Made by a program: the position numbers and the translations under genes. The notes beneath the pieces were generated by a model that worked only from the letters and a program-made list of their open reading frames with translations, was not told where the DNA came from and did not search any database. A stretch of DNA of 64,000 bases from Paraspadella gotoi (Eukaryota > Chaetognatha): NCBI GenBank assembly GCA_051294375.1, contig CM119266.1, positions 9,804,538 to 9,868,537 of the forward strand. The letters run 5' to 3'. Numbering within the stretch: position 1 is the stretch's first letter; each line of letters begins with the position of its first letter. Positions 23,151 to 35,564 of this stretch are shown here, in pieces.

Positions 23151-23943
23151 AAAAATATACAGAAATAAAAAACAAAAGATAAATCGACACAAAAAATAAA
23201 AAAAATTGAAATAAAAAGTTGAAAAAGATTTGAAAAAAATGAAAATATCAGTCAAAAAAGGTAAAAGGTAGAANNNNNNNNNNNNNNNNNNNNNNNNNNN
23301 NNNNNNNNNNNNNNNNNNNNNNNNNNNNNNNNNNNNNNNNNNNNNNNNNNNNNNNNNNNNNNNNNNNNNNNNNNNNNNNNNNNNNNNNNNNNNNNNNNNN
23401 NNNNNNNNNNNNNNNNNNNNNNNNNNNNNNNNNNNNNNNNNNNNNNNNNNNNNNNNNNNNNNNNNNNNNNNNNNNNNNNNNNNNNNNNNNNNNNNNNNNN
23501 NNNNNNNNNNNNNNNNNNNNNNNNNNNNNNNNNNNNNNNNNNNNNNNNNNNNNNNNNCGCTTCTTCAAAAGATTCTTTTTCTTTCTTCGGTTCCATTTCC
23601 ATACTGAACCATTTTACCTACCCAGTACCCGCATTTCCACCAGCCAGTCTACAATCGGGTTATATTGATTTTTGGAAATCATTTCTTTGTATGACGTGGT
23701 ACTTGCCTTTGTGAGATATATTCTAATAAAAAGCCTTGTTCGTTGCCATGGTCAACAAGTCTGAACCCCGAAATCCTTTTAATATGCCACACTGTCCAGT
23801 GCCCACTCGGTCCAGAGTTACATCTGATCTTACTCTAACAATCACCTCATTGTGAGATAACTCACCTTTATATAGTCTTCCGACTTTGCCCCATGAGACG
23901 CCATAAAATTCACACACAGAAATCTTCTCTACGAAGGGTAATT

Positions 23944-23975
<32 letters not shown>

Positions 23976-24331
23976 NNNNNNNNNNNNNNNNNNNNNNNNN
24001 NNNNNNNNNNNNNNNNNNNNNNNNNNNNNNNNNNNNNNNNNNNNNNNNNNNNNNNNNNNNNNNNNNNNNNNNNNNNNNNNNNNNNNNNNNNNNNNNNNNN
24101 NNNNNNNNNNNNNNNNNNNNNNNNNNNNNNNNNNNNNNNNNNNNNNNNNNNNNNNNNNNNNNNNNNNNNNNNNNNNNNNNNNNNNNNNNNNNNNNNNNNN
24201 NNNNNNNNNNNNNNNNNNNNNNNNNNNNNNNNNNNNNNNNNNNNNNNNNNNNNNNNNNNNNNNNNNNNNNNNNNNNNNNNNNNNNNNNNNNNNNNNNNNN
24301 NNNNNNNNNNNNNNNNNNNNNNNNNNNNNNN

Positions 24332-24757
24332 TCTGGTCTTTCCCTTCTCGTCGTCTCTCTCTGTTCCACTCTCTCTCTGTGTTCTGTCTCGTCTTCTGTC
24401 TCTCTCTCTCTATCCTTTCTTCTCTCTCTCCTCTCTCTCTCTCTTCATTCTGCTCTTCTCTTTCTTCTCTACTCTCCTCTCCTTCTCCCTTTCTCTCGTC
24501 TCTCTCTCTCCTCTCCTCTCGAGTCTACTCTCCTCTCTCTCTCTCCTGTGTCTGCTCTGTCTGTTGTCTGTCTGTTCGTCCTTCTCTCTCTTCTCTCTTT
24601 CTTTCTTCTCTCTCTCATCTCTCCTCTCTCTCTGCTTCTTGCTCTCTCTATCTTCTCTCGTCTCTTTTGCTCTTCTCTCTCTTCTCTTCCCTCTCTCTCT
24701 CTCTCTCTCTCTCTTCTCGCTCTCTCTCTCTCTCTCTCTCTACTCCTCTCTCTTCAG
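24332..24757. repeat. CT-rich tract forming the end of intron 2
   Basis: About 425 bp of CT-rich DNA after a gap that also begins in (CT)n, running directly into the acceptor CTCTTCAG of exon 3. It doubles as an extreme polypyrimidine tract. Confidence 0.8.
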
Positions 24758-24971
24758 GCCATGATCCTCCGCCCGGCCGGATACCGCAGCGCACTTGGCG
24801 CGACTTCCACACGACGCTCGACCCTAAAAACGTCGGGAGTCGCCACTCGGTCGCCGGCATCTGTCACTACGTCCCGCCCATCGTGGAACTCCCCAAACGC
24901 GCCGTCATCTACTTGGAGCATCACCAGCTGTTGTATCTGCTGGAGGAGATTTTGGTGGAGATGCTCGTCAG
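24758..24971 (+). CDS. Exon 3 of the predicted RIIa/Dpy-30-like domain protein
   Basis: Internal exon of 214 bp between TCTTCAG and CAG/GTTGTT. Its two-base start completes the glycine codon from exon 2; 70 codons are open and two bases remain. The translation includes RTWRDFHTTLDPK, HYVPPIVELPKRAV and ends with YLEHHQLLYLLEEILVEMLV. The last part is the first helix of an RIIa/Dpy-30-like dimerisation domain: YLE-x-H followed by leucines is seen in small ciliary proteins such as EFCAB10. The domain continues in exon 4. The donor uses GTTGTT, which is acceptable but weak. A frame-broken copy lies at 31619-31853. Confidence 0.7.
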
Positions 24972-25483
24972 GTTGTTTTCGAGGGTGGGAGGTTGAAAGG
25001 GGGGGGCGTGGAGGTTTTTTTGGAAAGACGTTTGAATTCGTTTCTTTTCTTTTCCTTTCGATTCTTTTCCTTTTTCATTTCCTTTTTTTTTCGGTTCATT
25101 TTCCTTTTCTTTCTTTTCCTTTCTTTTCATTTACTTTCCTCTCTTTTGGGATCCTTTAGTTTCCTTTTCTTTCAGTTCCCGTGTTCCATTGCTAATGTTC
25201 CTTTTCTTTTCCTTTCTTTTCTTTTCTTTTCTTTTCTTTCCTTTTCCTAACTCTCCTTTTTTCCCTTTTCTTCACTCTTCTTTCCTTTCCTTAACTTTCC
25301 TTTCATATCCTTTTTTCTCATTTCCTTTCCTTTCCTTTTCTTTCTTCTCCTTTCCTTTAATATCCATTTCCTTTCCTTCTCATCCTTTCCCATCCTATCC
25401 ATTTTCATCACATTTCATCTCTCAATGTAAAAACCACGAATCACACAAATCATCGTTTCCGCGATGCAAGCGAAACTCCCCCC
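24972..25483. repeat. Pyrimidine-rich (TTTCC)n-like tract in intron 3
   Basis: From about 25040 to 25420 the sequence is degenerate TTTCC/TTTTC repeat with almost no purines. No coding signal. Confidence 0.7.
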
Positions 25484-28338
25484 NNNNNNNNNNNNNNNNN
25501 NNNNNNNNTACAAGAGAGAGATTCGATTCGTGGTGAGGCTAAAGCGTTTTGACTCCCGTGGAGCGTTATCAATTTTCTCACAGAGTAGCTATAGATAAAT
25601 AGAAGTTAGTGAAACGGAATGAACTTTCATGTAATAAATCAAGATACTTTTTAACTCCAGTCAGAGTCGAACTCAAGGAGGTCATGATGAGAATTTAGCA
25701 GTCGCCCATTTGGTCAATTTATTCATCTCCAGGATAGATATATTTTGTTTGTGTTTAATAGGAATTGTGGATTGCAGGAAGCAAGAAGTTATCGATTGCT
25801 CCTCTGCAGTCTTTGGAAAGAGCTTGCAGGCAGCATGCAGCATCAGCATAAGAATCATTCGCGAACGAACATCACAGATCCGCCGGCCATGACTTACCGA
25901 TGTCGTCGTTTGACTCACTCACTGCTTTCGCGTCGAATCTTCCGCATTATTCAGCGGTGTCGGCTTTGTTTTTCTTTTCCCTTCCTTTTTTTTGTTTTCC
26001 GGACGGTGTTGCTCGGCATCGGCAGCTGACGGCGCGGTCCGCAGAGACGTCGGCCAAAGCGCCGGCGACGAAGCTCCCCGGTCGCGTGTATGACGCTGTT
26101 GTCGTGTTGAGTCGTCGACTCGCGTGAACGGGAATCAGAGCTCCGGGTTCTTTTTTTTTTCCGAGCGCGCGGGATCGCCCAACCGGGACTTTTTCTGTTT
26201 CTTCTTTTTTGTCTTCCCTTTTTTTTTTTTGGTCGACGAATTTTCCTGTTGGCTTGTTGTTTTTTCGCTGGTGTTCGAATAGCGAAAAGGTTATTTTTAT
26301 AGTATAGCGCCGCCGAGTACCTCGCGGAGGCAACGTCTATAGATCACTTTTCGTCGGTCGGTCCGTCAGTCGTTTATGCTTCCCATCTACGTGTGAAAAC
26401 GGCTTATAGACTTGCCTAATAGTTTTTGGCTGCATTGTGTTAAGAAAGTCAGAATGCGGTAAGCTGAATCCTATTATGAGCCGGCCGCCTTTTGTGTGTT
26501 GTGAATGAGGAATCTTAGTAAACTATAAGTTTAAAAAGAAAAGGTAATGCGGCGCAACAACCTTGGAATAACCTGTTTCCTTGTTATGCTTTATTTCGGG
26601 TTTGAAGATAAAAGAGAGGGCGAGAGAAAGGGAGCGAGGGGAGAGAGAGGGCATGTCCTAGTGAGCTTTGTCTCTTTAGAGGATTTCTAGGCTTGGGTTT
26701 TTGTCTCCAGTCCTGCTTGTCATGATGTTTGCAGAGGCTATGCTTTTTGTTGTTGGTGTTGGTTGTCTTTGTAGCTTTAGTGTGTCTTTTTTCCTTGTTC
26801 TTGTCTTTTCATTCTTTCCTTTTCGTTTTCTTTTCTCTTCTCTGTTATGTTAGTGCCTGTATTCTCCCCCTTCTTTGACCCAACCCTCCTCTTCCCCCGC
26901 GTCGCCCTCGCCCTTCCCATGTCGGCACGCGTTTAGTGTCCTCTGCCTTGTCTCCGATCCGCCCTTTGTTGGCCCATTCTGGCAGATCTTCATGCTTCGA
27001 CATGACAGCCATGCCGTATAGTGTCCGCGACTCTTGTCGCAATAGTGTTCCCGTCGCTTACAAATCTCCGTTGTTGTAGGTTGTTTAGCGAGCAGTCCTT
27101 GGTAGCTGTTTTTTCGGTTTTCTTTCTCCTCTCCTGTTTTTCGTCTTTCCTTCGTTTGCTTGTATAGTCCCGTGTTCATTTTGATCGTTTCTCTGTGCTT
27201 TATTTCGTTTTCTGCTGTTTTCAGCTCTTTGTCTTTCTGTTCGCCGGCGTATCTCGTAAGTGCAGGAGTAGAAAGAAAGCGCAAAATTCTGTATGAAGAG
27301 TCTCAGGATGTTTTTCGCGGTTGCTCTTCACGTTTGCGGGGAGTGTATAACAGGTGTTGTAGAGCGTTTGTTTTGTTTCCCACGCCTTTGCAGAATTAAG
27401 ATACCCCTACGCTCTCTCCGTATTATTGGTCCAACTCCCCGTTTCCATTCCCGCGCAAGATACGATAACGCGTTGCGGTCGGACATCTAATTTTAGTAGA
27501 CGAATCTGTCGTGAGTTTTTTTTTGTTTTCTGCGTCGATTTGTTTTTCTTCCGCGTTTCATCGGTTACGTACGTCTACTTGTTGTGCCAGCGTGTAGATA
27601 CTATAACTAACTGTTGCTTGTTGTTACTGACGTCGCAACTCCATTATGAACCTCACGTTTCCTCGTAAAATTTAATAGCAGAAAATTTTCCATGCATATG
27701 ACATTCTATCTTATTATCGTGGTTCCCGCGATCCCCCATTTTCTTGAAAAAATAAGTCTCCCTGGGTCGGGCCTGATTCGCCACTTGCATCTTCGTCTGT
27801 ACAGCCATACTGTTCGCATCCTGCGCAAGACGTAGACAAACATCCATACATACGGACGACTCCGCAAAACCCATCCACCAGAATGACAACGGCGCACCGC
27901 TCTTTCCCATGTTCCTGCTTTAAAAAAACAGTTGTTCCATCCTTTTTTGGAGAAATATATGTTTTTAGTTTCTTTTAGGTTTTACGCCGACTTCGTCGGA
28001 CGATTGTTTGGAACGGCTATTTACTCTGGATGTTCGGCGACGAACACGACACGACGACGACGACGAAACATCAACAAGGAGCATAAATTAGTTGTTCTTC
28101 TTTGTTGTCGGATCGTCGTTGATAAGCAGTGAAACGTGATGGTGCCCAACCATCTTTAACTCGGTATAGGATGTTATCGTATTATCCAAGATTTGTCTTC
28201 TATTCGCCACCAAAGGTGGGTCATGCCTCACTCTGTTCCAGCCGACCGGCGCATCCCACCACCTCCAAAGCCCGCCGACCGGCCACCGAACGTAATGCCA
28301 AATTTCCTCGGATTTCCTCGTCCATGCCCCGGCGCCGC

Positions 28339-28372
<34 letters not shown>

Positions 28373-29570
28373 GTCGCACCGCCGCGCGGGCGCCGCCGCA
28401 CGATTATTTCATTGGAAAAACTAAGGACGCGTAGGCAAGCTGCTCGAAAGGATAAACAATCGCCGCATTCGGCTCCACTTGTCCTATGCAAGTGTATCTG
28501 GCTCTGCGTGCCGAAGGTCGCTCTGCTTGTGCTGGCTCCTTTCATTCTGCTTCTGGTAATAATTTTCGGCCTGCTTGCTCAAAGGAGTTTGAATCCTGGC
28601 TTTTGATCGCCCTGCCTGTTGGGGCTCCTCTGATAATTTCTCTCCTCGTCTATTTGAAATCATAATATTAGTCTGGATCCTCGAAATCGCCATACCTGGT
28701 CTAAATTTAGTTCCTGCTCCTATAATTCTCTTTTTTGTTCCTGCTCCAATCGCCCGGGGCTATATTCACGGTTCCAATCTTCCGACTGGTCTTCTTTTGC
28801 CCTCGCGTATTAGGAACTCTGCTCTCTCCCTCTATTCTCTTTCCTCCTGCCTTCAACCCTCGCCTTTCCTCTCGCTCCTCATGCCTCCTCCTCGCTCCTC
28901 CTCCACAAAACTCTCTCTTCTCCCCCTCCGCCTTCGGTCGCGCGCCCTCTCATGGATGTCGCAAGCGCCTTCGCGCGTGCTTGTTGCTGATGAGAAGTAA
29001 AACAGCGAAATCGAGTCCGCCCGCCGGTCGAAAGGTCACCCAACAAAGCAAGCTGGACTCTCAGACTCTCTCTCTTCTCTCTCTCATCTTCTTCTCTCTC
29101 TATTCTCTCTCTCTCAGTCTCTCTCTCTCTCAGTTTCTCTCCTCTCTCTCATCTCTCTCTCTCTCTTCTCCTGCCGCACAGAAAAACCCTAAAAGAGAGA
29201 GAAACTTAGAGAAGCGAGGAAAAGGGGAGTAAGGCTAAGGGATAAAGATGAGAAGTGGCGGGAAGTGGAGTTTTTTGGGAAAGTTTGTAAGTTTATCATA
29301 AAGTAGTAATAAACATCCAATAAAGTCATTATGAGTGAAACAATATTGTAAAAGATAAAAACTTTTAAAAATTTTTTACAGTTAATCCCCTTTAAAAAAA
29401 AACCTTGGAATACTTGAAAAAAATGCTTGGAAAATGTTAAGGTGGTGAGCCGAACGTCCGATTTAAATAAGGTTTCAATCTGAACGTGAAAATCGAATTG
29501 CATGCCCGAAAATTAAATTTAAAATCTCGTATGCAACTTAACCTGATCGTTTTTATATACCCATCTCCAG

Positions 29571-29746
29571 AACCCAGGAACAAAGATGTTGCTGGAGGAC
29601 GACCTGCGCGACCTGCTGGAGAAGTCACGTGACCGCTGGCGAGGGAAAGAGAGAGAGCGGCGGGCGATGGGCGGGTACCCTCGTGGGACGGACGGATGGC
29701 TTACTCAGACAGACGGCATCAAGACTCGTCTTTGGAAAAGAGACGG
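29571..29746 (+). pseudogene. Damaged duplicate of exon 2
   Basis: Matches 22606-22772 with the same flanking splice signals but a net gain of nine bases through scattered insertions, so the frame is lost several times. It keeps the phrase coding for MLLEDDLRDLLE. The error pattern (extra single bases, few substitutions) argues for sequencing error over evolutionary decay. Confidence 0.75.
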
Positions 29747-29849
29747 GTGAGAAATGAGGAAGAAAATGATAAAAATAACAAATATATTATAATAAATAAT
29801 AAAATTAAAAAATATACATTATGTATATACCTCCCTTTCGTTGTTTTTG

Positions 29850-30132
29850 AGGAAGATTTAGAAAAACACGTTTTTGTTTGACAACGATTTATTTGACACA
29901 ATTTAGTCAGACATGTTTCGGCTGATTCATTTAGAGCCTTCATCAGTGTTTGACATCAATATTTTTGTCTCTGTTTGAAGTAAAGTTTTTGAAGAAGACA
30001 AAAACTTAGCTTCACAAGCAAAATATTGATTGTCCAAACACTGATGAAGGCTCTAAATGAAATGAGGCCGAAACATGTCTGACTAAATTGTGTCAAATAA
30101 ATCGTTGTCAAAAAAAAACTGTTTTTCCGCTA
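29850..30132. repeat. Second, imperfect copy of the inverted repeat
   Basis: Corresponds to 22882-23150 with indels in both arms, including the CTGATGA and GAAAC phrases. Its presence shows that the inverted repeat was in the underlying read too. Confidence 0.75.
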
Positions 30133-30264
30133 AAAAATATACAGAAAATAAAAAACAAAAGATAAATCGACACAAAAAATAGCAAAATTGAATAAAAGTT
30201 GAAAAAGATTTGAAAAAATGAAAATATCAGTCAAAAAGGTAAAGGTAGAAAAGTGGAAAGAAAA

Positions 30265-30306
30265 ACGGGAGAGAGAGAGAGAGAAGAGAGAAAGAGAGAG
30301 AGAAGA

Positions 30307-30362
<56 letters not shown>

Positions 30363-30471
30363 AGAGAGGCCATGGTCGAAGCACCTGCCCGAGACGACGT
30401 ACGGTGCAACAGATGCTGGGGGAAAAAAGAAATCTAAAAAGAAAAGGGGAACAAAGAGAGAGAGAGAGAAG

Positions 30472-30529
<58 letters not shown>

Positions 30530-30530
30530 G
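30265..30530. repeat. (GA)n tracts present only in the second copy
   Basis: Fills what is an N block (23274-23557) in the first copy. Two GA runs are separated by about 100 bp of non-repeat sequence. Confidence 0.75.
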
Positions 30531-30974
30531 TGAAAGAGTCTCTTTTGCCAATTATTGGTTCCGCTTCTTCAGAAAAGATTCTTTTTCTTTCTTCGGTTCC
30601 ATTTTCCATACTGATACCATTTTTACCCATACCAGTAACCCCGCATTTCCCAGCCGTCTACAATCGGGTTTATATTGTTTTTGGAAATCATTTTTCTTCG
30701 TATGACGTGGTACTGTGCCTTTGTGATGATATATTCTTAATAACAAAGCCTTGTTCGTTGCCATGGTCAACTAAGTCTGTAACCCCGAAATCCTTTTAAT
30801 ATGCCACATGGCTGTCCAGTGCCCACTCGGTCCAGAGTTACAATCTGATCTACTCTAAAACAATCACCTCATTGTGAGTATAGACTCACCCTTTATATAG
30901 TTCTTCCGACTTTGCCCCCATGAGCACGCCAAAAATTCACACACAGAAATCTTCTCTGACGAAGGGTAATTTGT

Positions 30975-31024
30975 CTCTCCTCTCTGCTCGTCTCTCTTCT
31001 CCATCCTCTCTCTCTGTGTCTGTC

Positions 31025-31062
<38 letters not shown>

Positions 31063-31618
31063 TTTCCTTGTCTCTCTCTCTCTCTCTTCTCTCTCCTCTC
31101 TCTCTGCTCCTCCTCTCATCTCTTTCTTTCTCTCTCTCTCTCTCGTCTCTCTCTCTCTCTTTCTATCTTTTCTCTCTCTTCGTCTCTTCTCGCTCTCTCT
31201 CGTTGCTCTCCTCTGTGTCCGTGTCTGTCTGTCTGTCTGTTCCTCTGTCTGCTCTCCTCTCTTCTCTCCTCTCTCTTCTTCTCTACTCGTCTCTCTCTCT
31301 CTCTTCTCCTTATTCTTTCTCTCTCCTCTCTTCCTTCTCTCCTTTCTCTCGTCTCATTCCTCTCTCTCCTCTCTCTCTCTACTCTCTCTCTCTCTCTCCT
31401 GTGTCTGCTCCTGTCTGTCTGTCTGTCTGTCTACTTCGCTCTCTCTCTCTCTTTCTTTACTCTCTCTCTCATCTCTCTCTCTCGGTCTCTGCCTTACTGC
31501 TCTTCTTTCTTTCTCATCAGTCTCTTTTGCTCTTTTCTCTCGCTCCTCATCTCTCTCTCTCCTCTCTCTTCCGCTCTCTCCTCTCCTCTCTCTCTCCTTA
31601 CTCTCTGTCTCTCTTCAG
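30975..31618. repeat. CT and CTGT-rich tract of the second copy
   Basis: Complete version of the pyrimidine tract before exon 3, with (CTGT)n islands near 31020-31045, 31222-31240 and 31410-31430. Serine/leucine-rich frames over it are not genes. Confidence 0.75.
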
Positions 31619-31853
31619 GCCATGATCCCTCCTGCCCGCCGGATACCGCAGCGCGAACTGGCGCGACTTCCATCCGACGCTCGACCGCTAAAAACGTCGG
31701 GAGTCGCCAATCTCGGTCTGCCGGCATCTGTCACTACGTCCCGCGCCATCGTTGGAATCCATCCAACGCCGGCGCGTCATCTACTTAGCGAGCATCACCA
31801 GCATGTATGTTTATTCTGCTGCGAGGAGATTTTGTTGGAGATGCCTCGTGCAG
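31619..31853 (+). pseudogene. Damaged duplicate of exon 3
   Basis: Matches 24758-24971 with the same acceptor (CTCTTCAG) and donor (CAG/GTTGTT) but 235 bp against 214, with insertions that break the frame repeatedly. It should be left out when building the gene model. Confidence 0.75.
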
Positions 31854-32390
31854 GTTGTTTTCGAGGGTGTGGCGGTATGAAAGGTGGTGGGCCGTGGAGG
31901 TTTTTTGAAAAGACGTGTTGAATTCGTGATTCTTTCTTTTGCCTTTGCCGATTCTTTTCCTTTTTCATTTCCTTTTTTCTTTCGGTTCATTTTCCTTTCT
32001 CTTTCTTTTTCCTTTCTTTTCAATTTTACTTTCCTCTCTTTATCGGGATCCTTTAGTTTCCTTTCTTTCAGTTTCGCGTGGTTCATTGCCTAATGATTCC
32101 TTTCTTTTTCCTTTTCTTTTCTTTTCTTTTCTTGTCCTTTTCCTAACTCTCCTTTTTTCCCACTTTCTTCACTCTTCTTTCTTTCTTAACTTTGCCTTTC
32201 ATATCCTTTTTCTCATATTCCGTTTCCTTCCTTTTCTTTCTTCTCCTTTCCTTTAATATCCATTCCTTTCCTTCTCATGCCATTCTTTCCCATCCTATCC
32301 ATTTTCATCACATTTCATTCTCTCAATGTAAAAACCACGAATCACACAAATACATCGTTTTTCCGCCGATGCAAAGCGAAACTCCCCCCC

Positions 32391-33297
32391 CTTCACTCCC
32401 CCCCATTCCCCCCCCCCACCTTACCCTCCCCCAATTCCTCCCACTCCCTCTCTCTCCTTCTCCCTCCTCCCCCCGGATGCGTCGCATAAATAAGTCGCCA
32501 TAAATAATTCGTGCGAATGCTCATCGTTAATTGCGATCGGATCATCAGTCTCTCTTCTCCGCCGTCTCACCGTGGCGGCGAGATGTCAGGAGTCACTTTC
32601 GGGGGAGGAAAAGGAAAGGAGGAAAAGAGGAAAAAGGAAAAAAAGGAGGAAGAAGGAAGGGAAGAAAAAGGAAAGAAGAAAGGGAATAAGGAAACAGAAA
32701 TTGAGGACCCGGGGAAAATGAGGAGACAAGAAGACAAGAAATAAGAAATGAATAATAAGTATTCTTCCAGCGTAGAAACGAAAGCATAGGCAAGATAATA
32801 AAACCGTCGTAAATGTTGTGGTTGTCGGTAAGGGAAGGAAAGAAAGAGAAAATGTAAGAAGTATCAAATATGGAAATTAAAGGAAACGCCCGGAAGGAAA
32901 GAGGAAAGTAGGTCGACTTTCATTGGAAAGTCTGGCGCCGCATCTGCGATCGACTTCGTCCCCGAGCGACTCGCGACGCCGGGGCCGTCGACACGCGGCA
33001 TCGCGCGTCGTCGATTCGACCGAGTTTTTGGTGAGGCAATTAAGGGGAGAGAGAGAGAGAAATCGAATGATCAAAGTGAAGCGCCATGTTTGTTTTATAA
33101 ACACGGAATAGAATCAGGAAAAGTTCAGAACTTTGGGTTAAATGATATTGATTATAAATAAGCCAAGAGACGGGGATAGCAATCAAGCAATCCTCCTTAA
33201 AAAGTACTGGACCGGAATGTTAATCGAAATGAAATACACTGCCTTAGATAATAAAATCTTAAACTCTAATTACTATTTTTCTATTTCTTCGATTCAG
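32391..33297. other. End of intron 3: C-rich and purine-rich tracts
   Basis: C-rich sequence (32391-32475) is followed by a purine tract (32595-32725), a small GC-rich patch at 32925-33020 and AT-rich DNA up to the acceptor of exon 4. No other exon is evident. Confidence 0.45.
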
Positions 33298-33379
33298 ACG
33301 CCCGGCTTCTCCGCGCAAGTATCTCCTAGAGTGGCTCAAGAAAATCCGCGGCCCGATCGATCTGCCGAAGAAGCCTAAG
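33298..33379 (+). CDS. Exon 4 of the predicted RIIa/Dpy-30-like domain protein
   Basis: An 82-bp exon between TTCGATTCAG and AAG/GTGAGG. One base completes the Arg codon from exon 3, then 27 codons follow and end in phase 0. The four exons total 600 bp, exactly 200 codons. The translation RPASPRKYLLEWLKKIRG has the Arg-Pro-x-x-Pro-x-x-Tyr-Leu pattern of the second helix of RIIa/Dpy-30-like domains (compare RPxxPxxYL in AK7, NME5 and EFCAB10), and the tail is basic (LPKKPK). Such domains dimerise and bind amphipathic helices in cilia and flagella. With exon 3 this gives a domain of about 45 residues, which is the main functional clue of the gene. I cannot name the orthologue. Confidence 0.7.
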
Positions 33380-33547
33380 GTGAGGCGGCGCAGGGTTAGG
33401 TAAAGTTCGCAATTAGGTAAGTTGAGCAATTACAACCAATGGATACCTTCGGAAATGGACCAATAATGAAATGGACACGAATGATTAGTTTGATCGATGA
33501 ATGAAAATCGAATCGATTCGATGAAATAAAATCCAAAGAAAATCCTG

Positions 33548-33597
33548 AACGCGACCGAACGCTGAATCGAACGCGACCGAACGCTGAATCGAGTGAT
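33548..33597 (+). repeat. Tandem duplication, about 23-bp unit
   Basis: CGCGACCGAACGCTGAATCG occurs twice in succession. Confidence 0.8.
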
Positions 33598-33829
33598 GAA
33601 TGAAGTTGAATGCAGCGAAGAGAAAAATTCAAATATATTCAGAATTGCGGAGAAATTACGTTTTTCTTTTTTATTCTATTTTATTTTCTCTTCGGTTTAA
33701 AGGTTTCGAATGGAAAATTGAAAAAAAAGAAAAAAAGAAAAATACGTGAATATATTTTCTCGCTCGACGAGATTCTTAAAATTTATGTTTTTTTCTGCGA
33801 AGAGCGATTTTTCGCAGGCGCTCATTCTC

Positions 33830-33862
33830 TCTCTCTCTCTCTCTACTCTCTCTCTCTCTCTT
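33830..33862. repeat. (CT)n microsatellite
   Basis: Short CT run with one interruption. Confidence 0.85.
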
Positions 33863-35380
33863 GACAAATAGAGGATTGACAACGTAATTTGAATTCGCAC
33901 GATTTTTTCCCGCAAGCCCTACGCGTATACATTTTTGTCATTTTTATTTATCTATTTCTTTATTTTTGTTCTCGTCCCACCGCCCGAAAAAATTATAAAA
34001 TTAAAGAAGGGAAATAATTGTTTTTTTCGAGAGAAAATTTTTAACTCAGGAAGGCGTCGGGCGGTCGGCTTCTCCTGGCTCGCCGCGCATTACAGCAACT
34101 AAGGCCTTTGGGCGCTTCAGATTCCCGTATTGCCGTGTGATTGAGGGGTGTTTAGGATGGCTTCGCTTGTTTTCATTGCCCACTTCCGGCAAGGGAGGTG
34201 ATTCAGTAACTGATAGTAATAAAAGTAAGGGGAAGTTTTAAAACTTTGTTGTTATTAAGCGATTTTTAAAAATCCTCGTCATTTTTTGCGCATTAATTTT
34301 TTTATATCAGGTAATCTCGATATAAAATATTTTATTTTCGATACATCTTGCCATCAACGTATGCCTTTTGCCCAAATAAGTATGTTAACGCAATCGAACT
34401 ATTTGCCCTTCCGAGATTCTCACTCTTAGGCAGACGTGATCTTGGACAGCCTGACATGGTTTTTGGCTTGTTTTTTTCTTTTCTCCCTCCTTTTGTTTTC
34501 TTGTGACCATGAATTCTTTTGTGGTCTGATGCGCTTACAGGTCGCTTTGCACGATCACAATTTTTCAACGTGTCTCTTTCAGTCCAATCTTATCACTCGA
34601 AATCTTTTAATTGGCGTGGTTATTGGCGACTTCTGCTCATTAATTTCCTCCATTAATTTTCTTCCCCTTTTGCAAGGGGAGCGTTGGGTGCTATCTGCTC
34701 TATCTCGGTCTTTCCTCCCCAAGAAAACCGTAAACTTTAACATTACAACTCTCTCTTCAGAAAATTATTTGGGGAGACTGATCTTTCTCTGTGGAAGTCG
34801 TGAATCTGTGTTCTATCTTCCACCCTCTCTCATCGTTCTCGTCTTTGTGTAGTCGCTCTCCTCTTCTAGTAATCCACAGCGCCACGTTCTCTGTGTTTAA
34901 CTTGATTAGCAATACTTCTTTTCTTAAATTAAATCAACATGTACATAAACCGAACTGATATTGAGACCACACTTAAAAAAATTTTTATTTCCTGCACAAA
35001 ACTGTCGCACGGAAAATTAATTCTCTTCCACCTGTTACTTCGTTTTTCCTGATACTTTTATTTTTTTTTTATCACGAAGGAAAAATCATACTTTAAAAAC
35101 GTTTTATATTTCTTCTTTTTTTTTTATTTGTTGAGCGCTAAATTTCACCGGTTTTAAATATCGGCGGACGGGCGGATAAAAAAAAAAAAAAAAAACTGGC
35201 AATTTTTTAAAAATTATGTTTTTATTATATTAATTTTTTTTATTTTTTAAAATCTTTTTTTTAATAATAATCATCTTTTTTGTCTTCGGAGGATAGTTGT
35301 CGGAACATTATCTTTCTGTGTGGGTGAGCTGGGTTAGAAAAAGAGAAAGATAGGCTCGGTTGGAAAACGTGTAAAAGAAA
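33863..35380. other. Unassigned sequence with overlapping open frames
   Basis: Between 34330 and 34860 both strands are open: a 138-codon plus frame (34436-34852) and minus frames (34332-34568 and its upstream continuation) whose composition is fairly normal, for example LTYLFGQKAYVDGKMYRK at the minus C-terminus. No domain is recognised and no splice structure is obvious. It may be an old transposon fragment within the intron after exon 4. The rest is AT-rich with long T and A runs. Confidence 0.25.
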
Positions 35381-35389
35381 TTTGTGGTA

Positions 35390-35470
35390 TGTGAGAGAGA
35401 AGAGAGAAATGAGAGAGAGAGAAGAGAGAGAGAGAGAGAGGAGAGAGAGAAGAGAGAGAAAGAGAGAAAT
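35390..35470. repeat. (GA)n-rich tract
   Basis: GA dinucleotides with A interruptions. Confidence 0.8.
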
Positions 35471-35564
35471 TATAAAAAAAAACATTCAAAGAAAATTAAG
35501 GAAAAGAAAAACGGGAGGATAAAGTTTTAATCCATTTCGTCTCATTTTCTTTTTCTGCTTTGCC

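Larger units (their letters stand above)
18941..25483 (+). repeat. Large tandem duplication, first copy (includes exons 2 and 3)
   Basis: This block matches 25519-32390 along its whole length, in the same order and orientation. This copy holds N gaps at 22044-22241, 23274-23557 and 23976-24331 but has clean reading frames and splice sites. It ends at a 25-N block (25484-25508). I take it as the authentic copy. Confidence 0.85.
25519..32390 (+). repeat. Large tandem duplication, second copy, rich in single-base insertions
   Basis: Same content and order as 18941-25483, but with extra single bases every few tens of bases and with real sequence where the first copy has N. It follows a 25-N block. 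Both exon copies in it are frame-broken. The pattern fits a raw long read pasted in during gap filling of an overlapping region, rather than a biological duplication. Confidence 0.85.

Noticed and set aside
25519-32390. True tandem gene duplication of the RIIa-type gene
   Set aside because: No second first exon, exon copies are frame-broken by insertions, and a 25-N gap marks the join; an assembly artefact is simpler.
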